Notes under the pieces: model-generated | Database searches by the model: none | Told to the model about the DNA's origin: nothing | Seen by the model: the letters and a program-made list of their open reading frames with translations, nothing else | Origin: Bacillota bacterium | Lineage (GTDB): Bacteria; Bacillota_A; Clostridia; Lachnospirales; Lachnospiraceae | Reading direction: 5' to 3' | Length of the DNA stretch: 64,000 bases | NCBI GenBank assembly: GCA_023443625.1 | Contig: JAEZTQ010000017.1 | Location: 62,001 to 126,000 of the forward strand | Translations under genes and position numbers: made by a program | In this document: piece by piece, positions 50,079 to 58,862 of the stretch | Numbering within the stretch: the stretch's first letter is position 1 | Layout: every line of letters starts with the position of its first letter

Positions 50079-50978
50079 ATGATGCAATATAAAATACCGA
50101 ATGTTAAAAACAAGTATGGATTTGGAGATTGTCGCCAAGCTATTATACAGACTGTTATTTTCAATTATGGCATTAATTTTGATAGTCTGCCTGCTTTATA
50201 TTTTGGGTTCCACTTTGCTGTAGAAGCAGATGGCAGTTACATATTGGATAAAGCCGGATTAATTGATGATACAAAGAATGATTGGTTGATTGATATTCAT
50301 GGTGTAAGAATATCAAACGAACCATTTAATGAAGGTAAAATAAAAAGTTATATGAATAGTAATACACCAGTTACAATTATCGTTGACACATATGATTATG
50401 CTAACTGTTTTGGATATCAAAAAGTCCACACAGAACATGATTTATTGGTAAAAAATTTTCAAGATAATAAAATTGAATGTTGTGACCCTTATTCAGAAGT
50501 ACATGATTTTGTTATAACACCTGGAAAAATCCTTATAAAAGATGAGATGATAGTCTTTAGAAAAGCAACATTGAACTACCAAAATGACATACAAACTGTG
50601 ATCTTGTCAGCCTGTAAATATTATTTAAAGCAAGATTATAATAAAAATGTCATTTTATTTGCTGAACACCTTAACGATTTATGCGCTAATGATTATTTTG
50701 GTTCAGTGACGAATGCAATACTATCTCCCTTTTTCATCCGGTATCGAAGTATTATAGCTAATCGCTATTCTCTGTTGCCACTGGTTTCAAGTCTTATGAA
50801 TATGGAATATTTTATCGTCTTATTTAAGAAAATTGTAAAAGAATGGAACAATAGCTATATGCTATTTATGAAATTGCTATCAACAAAGGATGAGACTTTA
50901 AAAATGGATATATCTGATCATCTATTTAAAATAGCGAAATTTGAATATGAATTTTGTTTAAATTACATTAGCCTATGA
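50079..50978 (+). CDS. BtrH-like papain-fold acyltransferase, copy 1
   Basis: 299-aa protein with a BtrH N-terminal-like layout: nucleophile C18 in GFGDCRQAI, then D103 in TIIVDTYDY and H120 in VHTEHDLLV, 17 residues after that Asp, followed by an aspartate in ECCDPYSEV. In butirosin synthesis BtrH moves an aminoacyl chain from a carrier protein to the aminoglycoside amine. Four more proteins of this kind are encoded in the cluster. The C-terminal half (about 160-299) is helical. ATG 50079 directly follows GGGCTA; the stop overlaps the next start by 4 bp. Confidence 0.72.
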   Translation: MMQYKIPNVKNKYGFGDCRQAIIQTVIFNYGINFDSLPALYFGFHFAVEADGSYILDKAGLIDDTKNDWLIDIHGVRISNEPFNEGKIKSYMNSNTPVTIIVDTYDYANCFGYQKVHTEHDLLVKNFQDNKIECCDPYSEVHDFVITPGKILIKDEMIVFRKATLNYQNDIQTVILSACKYYLKQDYNKNVILFAEHLNDLCANDYFGSVTNAILSPFFIRYRSIIANRYSLLPLVSSLMNMEYFIVLFKKIVKEWNNSYMLFMKLLSTKDETLKMDISDHLFKIAKFEYEFCLNYISL

Positions 50979-52225
50979 TTAACTATAAAATCTATGCAAC
51001 CACTCAAACAAGTCATTTAATACGTATCTGTAATATGTTAGATGAAATAAATTACCATTATTCGATAATAGTAAGCGCCAAGAGTACAGTTCAGAAGAGG
51101 CCAACAGTAGAATTTGAAATTTCTCAATTAGATATAATCAAAGATTATACTAATTCCTATAGATTTGTCATTGTTACCATACCTTGTAAGACTGGGTATT
51201 ACAAAAGATATACGATTGCACATCGAAAATTATTAAATGTAATTTCGAATGACTATCGTTTTTTATCTACTTATCAGAAATATATGAATATGAAAGCAAT
51301 CAATATCTATACCACACAAATAATAAAAAAGCAAAACCCCATGACTTTGGGAATTTATCTGATTGCAGGTGGATATGGAGACTTTTTCAGACATGTATAT
51401 TTATTACAAAACTATATCAAATCAAAATTGGATGAGAACTATAAGATATACATACATTACGCTAATAAGAATTTTTATTCATTACATAAGCTGTTTTTTC
51501 CTAATTGTATTTATAAAATAATACCCAATAGACTACATATTAAATCTAATATAAATATAAAACCATATAGGGAAATTATTAATTTAGCGGATATAGCATT
51601 TGATAATGAGGACAGGCTTTATCAAATATCAAAATATATCAATGGAAGTTATGATCGCAATATTGATGCTATTCAACTAAATCATAAGTTATCTGCCAAC
51701 ATATACAAAAATCTAATTAAACGAATAAGAAAAAAGCATAATAAAGTGATTGGTTTACAAATTCATACTACAAGTATCAACCCTTTGCATAGAAACTATT
51801 CAGTAGAAAATGCTCAAAGATTTATTGATGTATGCATTCATAATAATATTGCTATTTGTATATTGACACCATATGAAGGGGAAAAATTACAGAATTGTTA
51901 TGATTTATCATATATGTCAATTGATAAACTACCTGATATTATTAAAATGTTGGACTGTATTGTGAGTATTGACAGCTGTTGCGGACATATTGCAGCCTTA
52001 ATGAATACGCCTAGTATTATAATTTTTAATACAGTGTTGCCATACTCGCAAAGTGTTATTCGAATGAATAGGAATCTAGTTAGCAAAGATGATGATGTTA
52101 ATTCAATAAAGCCGGAGGTTATTTATAAAACCCTGATAGGTATTTTTGATGAAACAATAAAATTGCCGGTTGAATTGAGAAGAAATTATGATATTTTAAA
52201 CGATTGGAATACTGAAATAGTATAG
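50975..52225 (+). CDS. GT9-like (heptosyltransferase-type) glycosyltransferase, copy 1
   Basis: 416-aa protein. The N-terminal third is unlike known domains I recognise. From about 125 a GT9-like part begins (IYLIAGGYGDFFRHVYLLQN), and its C-terminal nucleotide-sugar site reads LDCIVSIDSCCGHIAALMNT, matching the D-S-G-x-x-H-x-A loop of heptosyltransferases with SCC in place of SG. A second protein with the same loop is encoded at 60407-61741. With the GmhA-like isomerase this hints at heptose transfer. The start ATG overlaps the previous stop (ATGA), indicating coupled translation. Confidence 0.65.
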   Translation: MINYKIYATTQTSHLIRICNMLDEINYHYSIIVSAKSTVQKRPTVEFEISQLDIIKDYTNSYRFVIVTIPCKTGYYKRYTIAHRKLLNVISNDYRFLSTYQKYMNMKAINIYTTQIIKKQNPMTLGIYLIAGGYGDFFRHVYLLQNYIKSKLDENYKIYIHYANKNFYSLHKLFFPNCIYKIIPNRLHIKSNINIKPYREIINLADIAFDNEDRLYQISKYINGSYDRNIDAIQLNHKLSANIYKNLIKRIRKKHNKVIGLQIHTTSINPLHRNYSVENAQRFIDVCIHNNIAICILTPYEGEKLQNCYDLSYMSIDKLPDIIKMLDCIVSIDSCCGHIAALMNTPSIIIFNTVLPYSQSVIRMNRNLVSKDDDVNSIKPEVIYKTLIGIFDETIKLPVELRRNYDILNDWNTEIV

Positions 52226-52234
52226 GTGTGTAAA

Positions 52235-53326
52235 ATGAGTTATGTTGTATCACCATATTTACGATACTATAAAGATAAAAGGAATATTGTATATAACTTT
52301 CTATTAAATAAATTTCAGCCCATTAATATTGATGATATAGAAATCTTATTATTTTGTATACAACCAAAAGAACATCATGAGTTATTATTGAAATTTCCAG
52401 AAAATAAGATAAAAAGGATTATTGCAAAGCAACAAATCCTAGATGCAAACACACTTTGGTCCCTAAATTCTATTCAACAGTTGGAAATAGAGACCAGTAC
52501 AGTATGCAATTGGAGGTGTGAATACTGTCCAGTTCGATTTCATAAAAGAGATAAGAAAATGATAGATCATGCACTATTCACTATGATTTTAGATAAGTGT
52601 TTAGTGTATCCAACCATTAAATGGGTCTCACTGCATTTCTATAATGAGCCTACGATTGATCCTAATTTTATGTTCTATCTAAGTGAAATTAAAAAGAGAG
52701 GGATGAAATTACTTCTCTACACGAATGGAAGTCATTTAACTGATTCTGTATTGAGGTACATCAAGCAGAATATGAATGAAACTCGATTTATAATAAACCT
52801 GCCCTCTATAGAAATACAAAAATTTTGTCAATTAACCGGTTCAAGGAACTACAATAATACGATTCAAGCCATTCGTACAGCTACCCAGTTAGAGTTAGAT
52901 CTAAGCATTAGTGTGCAAGGAACAGGATTTAAACAAAAAAATGAGATAGAAAAAATACGCAAATTATTCCCTAGTATTCCATTATATATGTATGAGTCAT
53001 ACGACCGTGCGGGATCTTTAAATAACGAATATTATCAGAACATAATGATTAAAGACCCCTACCTTACCGGCTGCTTCATGGTAACAGATAGGGTCATTAT
53101 ATCGGTAGATGGCTATTTGTTATTATGCTGTAACGATTATCATCATATCAATCAACTTGGAAATATAAAGGATAAAAGTTTGCATGACTTACTATCTAAC
53201 CCAAAAATCAATCAGGCAAGGCAATATATTTGGGGAGGAGCAAAGGCTACAGATGAGTTCATTTGTAGAAAGTGTGTATTAATGAGGGATTCAATCCATG
53301 AAAAAGTTTATAAAAAAATATTGTAA
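52235..53326 (+). CDS. Radical SAM/SPASM enzyme, copy B
   Basis: 363-aa paralogue of the enzyme encoded at 48987-50060. SAM-cluster cysteines C91, C95 and C98 are in VCNWRCEYCPV. The SPASM region has TGCFMVTDR, YLLLCCNDYHH, QLGNIKDKSLHDLL and FICRKCVLM. Both copies share the flanking words LEIET and WVSLHFYNEPTIDPNF-like sequence. I start at ATG 52235, which has AGGTG upstream, rather than GTG 52226. The two copies may act on successive positions of the same substrate. Confidence 0.87.
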   Translation: MSYVVSPYLRYYKDKRNIVYNFLLNKFQPINIDDIEILLFCIQPKEHHELLLKFPENKIKRIIAKQQILDANTLWSLNSIQQLEIETSTVCNWRCEYCPVRFHKRDKKMIDHALFTMILDKCLVYPTIKWVSLHFYNEPTIDPNFMFYLSEIKKRGMKLLLYTNGSHLTDSVLRYIKQNMNETRFIINLPSIEIQKFCQLTGSRNYNNTIQAIRTATQLELDLSISVQGTGFKQKNEIEKIRKLFPSIPLYMYESYDRAGSLNNEYYQNIMIKDPYLTGCFMVTDRVIISVDGYLLLCCNDYHHINQLGNIKDKSLHDLLSNPKINQARQYIWGGAKATDEFICRKCVLMRDSIHEKVYKKIL

Positions 53327-53341
53327 AGTGATAGTGTGACC

Positions 53342-54370
53342 ATGGAACTTAATTTACAACCAAGATTATATCATAATATTTATCTAAAACCAGCCATCTT
53401 TTTTTCAATCATAAACACAATGGAGAATGCACTGCAATACAAGTTTATGTCAGCTATATGCCAATACATTAAAGTATATATCCAGGGTCCACTACTATAT
53501 AATGATGGCTACATAAAAGTGTTTGATACTTATACTGAACCCAAGCAGGTAGAAAGATTCATTAAACTTGAAAAACTCGAGTGGAAGGAGGTTGATAACA
53601 AGGCATCCATTATAGATATTCTATATACTAGTAGATATTGTTTATTCAATATAGATGAATTCTATTTGCCAAAATCATATTATTATAAAAGAGTACATTA
53701 TTATAGAGACCTATTACTATTTGGCTATGAAAATAACACCTTCATGATTATGACAAATAATATGTATGGGCAATACACTAAAATGATAATAGATGCTGAT
53801 GAACTCATGGTTATCATTAGAAAAAGTTTAATTAATGCAAGTAGCAATGAAAATTGCATTTATGATAATAGTTGGTCTGTATATCTACTGAGTAAGAAAA
53901 CTGAAAAATCGCCTGCTTTTAATATTCAAACATTTAATGAATTATTACTAAGAAATTTTGATGTTTCAATTGTTTATCATGATAATAGCGCTGGTATTAT
54001 ATCTGAATACGATGTATATGGTTTTCAGATATATAATTATATCTACAAAGCAACACAGTTATTGATGCAAAATATTGAGAAAATTGATTATAGGGCCTAT
54101 GCTCTTTTAGCTGAGAGATACAAGAATATCTATGAGACTTTATCATTTTTACAGGATAAATATAATACTAATTGTTTTAGCATATATATCGACAAATATC
54201 AGCAATTACAAAAATATATGAAAAATGTATTATATTCTATGTTGAAGCCATGCGAATTTATGGAGCAAAGGAATCAGCTGAAAAAAGCTTGTGACGTAAT
54301 TCAACTTTGTGGAAAGGTCGATGAAGAAAATATTGGAGAAATATATAAAATTATGAATAATTTCATATAA
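53342..54370 (+). CDS. BtrH-like protein lacking the catalytic Cys and His (probable pseudoenzyme)
   Basis: 343-aa protein. The segment NIDEFYLP followed 12 residues later by YYRDLLLFGYENN lines up with GVDTYYLP and GAHAIFLCGMDYN of the protein encoded at 56803. In that register the catalytic histidine becomes R122. The N-terminus (RLYHNIYLKPAIFFSIINTM) has no cysteine where the others have theirs. It may be a structural or carrier-binding partner of an active BtrH-like protein. The assignment is by pattern only. The start could also be GTG 53336. Confidence 0.5.
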   Translation: MELNLQPRLYHNIYLKPAIFFSIINTMENALQYKFMSAICQYIKVYIQGPLLYNDGYIKVFDTYTEPKQVERFIKLEKLEWKEVDNKASIIDILYTSRYCLFNIDEFYLPKSYYYKRVHYYRDLLLFGYENNTFMIMTNNMYGQYTKMIIDADELMVIIRKSLINASSNENCIYDNSWSVYLLSKKTEKSPAFNIQTFNELLLRNFDVSIVYHDNSAGIISEYDVYGFQIYNYIYKATQLLMQNIEKIDYRAYALLAERYKNIYETLSFLQDKYNTNCFSIYIDKYQQLQKYMKNVLYSMLKPCEFMEQRNQLKKACDVIQLCGKVDEENIGEIYKIMNNFI

Positions 54371-54382
54371 GTGTGAGGTCTT

Positions 54383-55810
54383 ATGAAAACAAAACTACAA
54401 TGTATTTTAATTGGGTATCCTGGTGAGCAAAGTGCTCAGCAACATTTGAATCAGCTGATTAAAATGGAATACAAAATAGATATATCATTCACCAGTACAT
54501 TTTATGCAAGAAATCTCATGGAAGTTGGTATAGCAAGTACTTATTTAGATCATTATGATATTTCATATGATTATGTCTTACAGTACAGATATGAAAAAGA
54601 AAGATTTATGGATATTTTATCGAAACAACCAGACTATGCTGCAATATTTACAAGGTATTTCACGAATATACACCAAATCATTGAAGTCATTAGGATTATT
54701 AAGAAGCATTCGCCGGATACAAAGGTGATTTTTGGGGGGGCCTTTTTAGTTAATGTAATAGAAAATTTAAACAAGCGCGAAAGTGAAAAAATTTTTGAAT
54801 TAATAGATGCGGACTATTATATCAACAAGATTGAATGTTACCAGCAAATATGTGATGTAATACTAGCGTCGAGTAGCAATGAGCTGAATAATATATCTGG
54901 CTTGACCTACAAATTGAGTGAAAGTCATAGATATACGAATGTTATGAAGCAACACCAGATGAATGTGCTTCCTGTGGATTGGACAAGATTTAGTGATTCA
55001 ATGGGGACTGTATCTGCACTTAGAACAAAAATCTCATGTCCATTTTCCTGTTCATTTTGTTCAGTGAAAAATAAAGAGTTACCTTTTAATAGTATAGATT
55101 TAAAGACTGTTCAATCCGAGCTTGAAAAAATTGCGATTATTCAAAGAACAAAATTAATCAATTTTACAGATGAAACAATCAATTTGCCAAAAAATAAATT
55201 TAAAATATTCTTAAGAATGCTCTGTGAAATGCGCTTGGGTATAAAGTGGTATGCTTTTTTACGTTGTGAATATGTTGATTATGAACTTGTCTCATTGATG
55301 AAAGAAAGTGGATGTATTGCTGTTTTACTGGGATTGGAATCAGGTAATCAAGATATATTGGATCGGATGAACAAACAAACAATTCCTAGTAGAAATATAG
55401 AAGGAATTCAATTATTAAAGCAATTTGATATTAAGCTAGTCACTTTTTTCATAGTAGGGTTTCCGACTGAGACGAGGGAAACATTGGAAGATACTGTTCG
55501 GTTTATAAAAAAAATTCAGCCGGATTTTTATAAACTCAATGTTTGGGAATGCGATTATAACACTAAAATATGGAGTGAACGAGATAAATATCAATTAAAA
55601 TATAATAAGTATACATGGAAGCATAGTACCATGACTGAGGCAGAAGCTAAGGAGAATATAAAACAAATGCACCAGAAAATATCATGTTCAATTGATATTT
55701 CGAATTTTGATTATTCTTTTGCCTTACAGATGCTAGTAAACGGGTTAAGCAAAAATGAAATTATTCATTGCCTTGTAAATCAGAAAATAAGGGGTGAAAT
55801 ATATGAATAA
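54383..55810 (+). CDS. B12-binding-type radical SAM enzyme
   Basis: 475-aa protein. Residues 1-165 have a cobalamin-binding Rossmann layout (KLQCILIGYPGEQ, VIFGGAFLVNVIE) without a DxHxxG motif, which many class B radical SAM proteins lack. The SAM cluster uses C219, C223 and C226 in SCPFSCSFCSVKN. The rest of the core is typical: FTDETINLP, GLESGNQDILDRMNKQT, TFFIVGFPTETRETLEDTV. Such enzymes often methylate unactivated carbons or rearrange rings. GAGG lies before the ATG. It overlaps the carrier-protein gene. Confidence 0.86.
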   Translation: MKTKLQCILIGYPGEQSAQQHLNQLIKMEYKIDISFTSTFYARNLMEVGIASTYLDHYDISYDYVLQYRYEKERFMDILSKQPDYAAIFTRYFTNIHQIIEVIRIIKKHSPDTKVIFGGAFLVNVIENLNKRESEKIFELIDADYYINKIECYQQICDVILASSSNELNNISGLTYKLSESHRYTNVMKQHQMNVLPVDWTRFSDSMGTVSALRTKISCPFSCSFCSVKNKELPFNSIDLKTVQSELEKIAIIQRTKLINFTDETINLPKNKFKIFLRMLCEMRLGIKWYAFLRCEYVDYELVSLMKESGCIAVLLGLESGNQDILDRMNKQTIPSRNIEGIQLLKQFDIKLVTFFIVGFPTETRETLEDTVRFIKKIQPDFYKLNVWECDYNTKIWSERDKYQLKYNKYTWKHSTMTEAEAKENIKQMHQKISCSIDISNFDYSFALQMLVNGLSKNEIIHCLVNQKIRGEIYE

Positions 55811-56069
55811 AGACAATACGACTTTAGTACTTGCAATTTTTCAAAATGCATTTGAGTTGGAAAAGGATGGAGAAATAAAAAAAATAACGGTTGATTCCAG
55901 GTTTGAAAATATGCCGTTAAACTCAATACTATTTATCAAGATTCTAGTTCAAATTGAAGATGCTTTTCATATTAAATTTAATCCAGAGGAAATGGATGTT
56001 ACAGAATATAAAGTAGTATCAGATTTAATAAATACCATAGACAATAAAAAAACGGTTAGTGATGAATGA
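55803..56069 (+). CDS. Stand-alone acyl/peptidyl carrier protein
   Basis: 88-aa carrier protein. The phosphopantetheine serine is S41 in NMPLNSILFIKILVQIEDAF, with Asn in the usual Asp place before it. The helix IEDAFHIKFNPEEM and the end VVSDLINTI are family-typical. Start is ATG 55803 with AGGGGTG upstream; GTG 55794 overlaps that site. It likely receives the acyl group that BtrH-type enzymes transfer, in the way BtrI does in butirosin. Confidence 0.87.
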   Translation: MNKDNTTLVLAIFQNAFELEKDGEIKKITVDSRFENMPLNSILFIKILVQIEDAFHIKFNPEEMDVTEYKVVSDLINTIDNKKTVSDE

Positions 56070-56787
56070 ATTTAATGTACATAATAAACTGGACTTTACC
56101 AAGGTCTTATATCATTATATAAAATGCACTGATTATAATTTGAATCATTTTTGCTTTATCTATGCAGCAACTGGCGAATTATTTACAGATATTTTAGGGA
56201 TATCTCAAATTACACCTCCTTGTTTATTAAATAATCAATTTCAGATTTTTTTTAATCTCGGATTCGCAATACATCATGTAAATAAACACCATGGTGTATA
56301 CAACAAAGAATATTATACAACAAAAATAAATAATAACATTTTATTGAAAAAACCTGTTATTTGTAAAAGAAAAGAAAATAATTGGGATTTAATATTGAAT
56401 GTAGATGCTGAAATGAAAAACTTTGAGTTTTTATCGAAAACTCCCATCAAAAAATGTTTAGATTGGTATGATGATGTTTTAGAATTAATATTGCTAGACC
56501 ATTTTTATGAAACAAAAAAACTAAATGTTTTATATAAAATTATTTGGGAACAAGCATATTTCATTACCTTCCATAATATGAGTGTAAGTGCTGATGATGT
56601 AAGACTTACGAATGAGAGATTAAAAAATAATATTCAACAGTTTAGAGTATTTATTGAAAATCAAGAGTTATGCAGTACTTTTATTCAATCATTAGATAAG
56701 CTAATTCACATTAATATACCACTGGAAACAAAACAAGCAATTGCAGCTAATTTAATAAAAGATTTATTAGCATTACAAATACAATAA
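56059..56787 (+). CDS. Shortened BtrH-like protein
   Basis: 242-aa protein. Its N-terminus resembles the BtrH-like group: C32 in LNHFCFIYAATGELFTD and then FNLGFAIHH. The middle part that would carry the Asp and His is missing or unrecognisable, so it is about 60-100 residues shorter than its neighbours. The C-terminal helical half is kept. It could be inactive or a docking partner. The start overlaps the carrier gene; ATG 56059 and 56062 are both possible. Confidence 0.45.
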   Translation: MMNEFNVHNKLDFTKVLYHYIKCTDYNLNHFCFIYAATGELFTDILGISQITPPCLLNNQFQIFFNLGFAIHHVNKHHGVYNKEYYTTKINNNILLKKPVICKRKENNWDLILNVDAEMKNFEFLSKTPIKKCLDWYDDVLELILLDHFYETKKLNVLYKIIWEQAYFITFHNMSVSADDVRLTNERLKNNIQQFRVFIENQELCSTFIQSLDKLIHINIPLETKQAIAANLIKDLLALQIQ

Positions 56788-56802
56788 CTGCGAGTGATAA
56801 AT

Positions 56803-57810
56803 ATGAATAAGATTACTGAATTTTACAATGCATCCTTGTCATATGATGATACATATAGATATTTTTGTGCTCATCAAACATGTAAACAGTTTTTAAGTTT
56901 TTATGGAATTACTAATCCTGAACTCTATTTAAATACGGTACTTGATTTTACATTTACTTTATCTTCTGAACATTTATATGGTATTCATACAAGTATAAAT
57001 TATAATCCTATTCTACCAGGAATTGTTGAGAATATATATTTTTTTAATGAAGATTATTCTAAAATAATTGATATGAATATTCAACAATTAGATAAAGGTT
57101 TACCAGTTATTATAGGTGTTGATACGTATTATCTTCCATATATGGACAAATATCAAAATACACATGGTGCACATGCAATTTTTTTATGTGGTATGGATTA
57201 TAATGAAGCTTATATAATCGATTGGCAACCCCCATATTATTATAAAGGAAAAATAGAATTATCTACAATTCATGATTCTAGAAAATCAGAAAATGCATGG
57301 AATTTTAACACAAACAGTGGTGGCACAATTCAGTACTCATCCTTACAACTAGAACCGAATTATTTATATAATAAAATTATTCCAATCGATAGTTTTATTA
57401 GTTTCTCAATTGAAAACTATTATCATTCAAATGATAGTAATAGTGGTTTTTATGGACTTAAATGTGCAATTTATCAAATTATAAACATGTTTGATTTTTA
57501 TTCAGATGATAGAACACAATTCTACAGATATTTACATACTTTGTTTTTTCCACAATACGCAAAAAAAGTATTATTTCAAAAACATCTTATTAAGTTTCAA
57601 GATCATTTTGATAAAATTCCATTAAAGAAATGCTTGAACGAACTGAATGATATTTTACTAAGTTGGAATGAAATTCTGAATGCTTTTTTGAGGATTGCTT
57701 ACACACAACGCTCCGTTAAGGAATTTATTAATGACTTAAAAAATATGCTTAATTCTATCATTTTCAGTGAAGCAAATTTAGTTTACGCATTGAATACATT
57801 AATCAAATAA
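56803..57810 (+). CDS. BtrH-like papain-fold acyltransferase, copy 4
   Basis: 335-aa protein with the complete predicted triad: C22 in YRYFCAHQTCKQF, D107 in IIGVDTYYLPYM, H124 in NTHGAHAIFLCG, and D140 in EAYIIDWQPPYY. The phrase GVDTYYLP..HGAHAIFLCG is the clearest BtrH-like signature in the cluster. The C-terminal half (about 180-335) is helical. I use ATG 56803; GTG 56794 is an alternative. It is followed after 32 bp by another BtrH-like gene. Confidence 0.75.
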   Translation: MNKITEFYNASLSYDDTYRYFCAHQTCKQFLSFYGITNPELYLNTVLDFTFTLSSEHLYGIHTSINYNPILPGIVENIYFFNEDYSKIIDMNIQQLDKGLPVIIGVDTYYLPYMDKYQNTHGAHAIFLCGMDYNEAYIIDWQPPYYYKGKIELSTIHDSRKSENAWNFNTNSGGTIQYSSLQLEPNYLYNKIIPIDSFISFSIENYYHSNDSNSGFYGLKCAIYQIINMFDFYSDDRTQFYRYLHTLFFPQYAKKVLFQKHLIKFQDHFDKIPLKKCLNELNDILLSWNEILNAFLRIAYTQRSVKEFINDLKNMLNSIIFSEANLVYALNTLIK

Positions 57811-57842
57811 TATATTAGGGGCATAAACAATGAGGTGATATT

Positions 57843-58853
57843 ATGAAATATGTGTTAGATTATTCACTAAAACAAGGTAAACACTGTTTTTATGGATCAA
57901 TGTCTAATATCTTTGATTACTATAACTATAGTCTAAGTGAAGCAGAAATATTTATTTTGTGCAATGGGTTGCAATTTACCATTGATGTAAGCTTAATTGA
58001 ATCAAATATCTCATCACATGTCTTAGAATGTATCAACCTAGATTATGAGAAGCAGGTGCTCCAGTTTTCAAAATCAATTCATTGTCCAGTTGACTTTATT
58101 AATGCAGGATCAAAAATTGAAATTGTCGATTTTATACAGGCTGCACTGAGTCATAATAACCCACCTTTATTGTTTCTGAATTCGGGGATCCTGAATTATT
58201 TAATATATCAAAATCCGCTGGGAAATCTTGGCGCCCATAGCATTGTAGTATACGGTATAAATAACGATCAAATAATGTATGCAGACGTGTATAATCCTGA
58301 TTATTCAAATAATATTTATACACAAATAGGCTGTATGGAGATAGACAAGTTAATATGTTATATGATTAAGGGATTACGATTTAGTATATATCCTGATGTT
58401 GAAATCAAAAACAAAAATAAATTTATAGCTGAAAGGACTCGGGATATGCTAATGCATTACCTAATAGGTAAAGACGCTGGGGGAAACATATGCGGACATA
58501 AAGCATTATGTAAGGTGCTTGAATTAACATGCAATGATTCGATTATGAATAAGGAGAAATGCCAATCTAATTTTATTGCACTTATCCTTTTAATAAAATC
58601 CTATTTCTCTTCTGCCATGCTTTATCTAAAGGATTTACATTATATATTTAGATTTACTAATGAATACACCAAAGATAATTATTTAAGTGATATCAATCAG
58701 TTAATTGATTATTGGACATCATTTCATCAAAGGTGTTTATCTACTGTGCATAAAAATAGCGCTAGAACGATTGATAAAATCAAGGACCATAGTAATCATG
58801 TATTTGAGTTTCAAAAAGAACTGTTTTATAAAATTATTTCGATATTAAATTGA
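57843..58853 (+). CDS. BtrH-like papain-fold acyltransferase, copy 5
   Basis: 336-aa protein with C15 in GKHCFYGSMSNIFDYY, H132 in NLGAHSIVVYGIN and D148 in IMYADVYNPDY. The spacing of the Cys to the following YY/YG (12 residues) is the same as in copies 1 and 4. The N-terminal half is followed by a helical C-terminal part. TGAGGTGAT precedes the ATG. It probably forms a functional pair with copy 4 or with the fused carrier protein encoded directly downstream. Confidence 0.7.
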   Translation: MKYVLDYSLKQGKHCFYGSMSNIFDYYNYSLSEAEIFILCNGLQFTIDVSLIESNISSHVLECINLDYEKQVLQFSKSIHCPVDFINAGSKIEIVDFIQAALSHNNPPLLFLNSGILNYLIYQNPLGNLGAHSIVVYGINNDQIMYADVYNPDYSNNIYTQIGCMEIDKLICYMIKGLRFSIYPDVEIKNKNKFIAERTRDMLMHYLIGKDAGGNICGHKALCKVLELTCNDSIMNKEKCQSNFIALILLIKSYFSSAMLYLKDLHYIFRFTNEYTKDNYLSDINQLIDYWTSFHQRCLSTVHKNSARTIDKIKDHSNHVFEFQKELFYKIISILN

Positions 58854-58862
58854 AGGTAAGGT

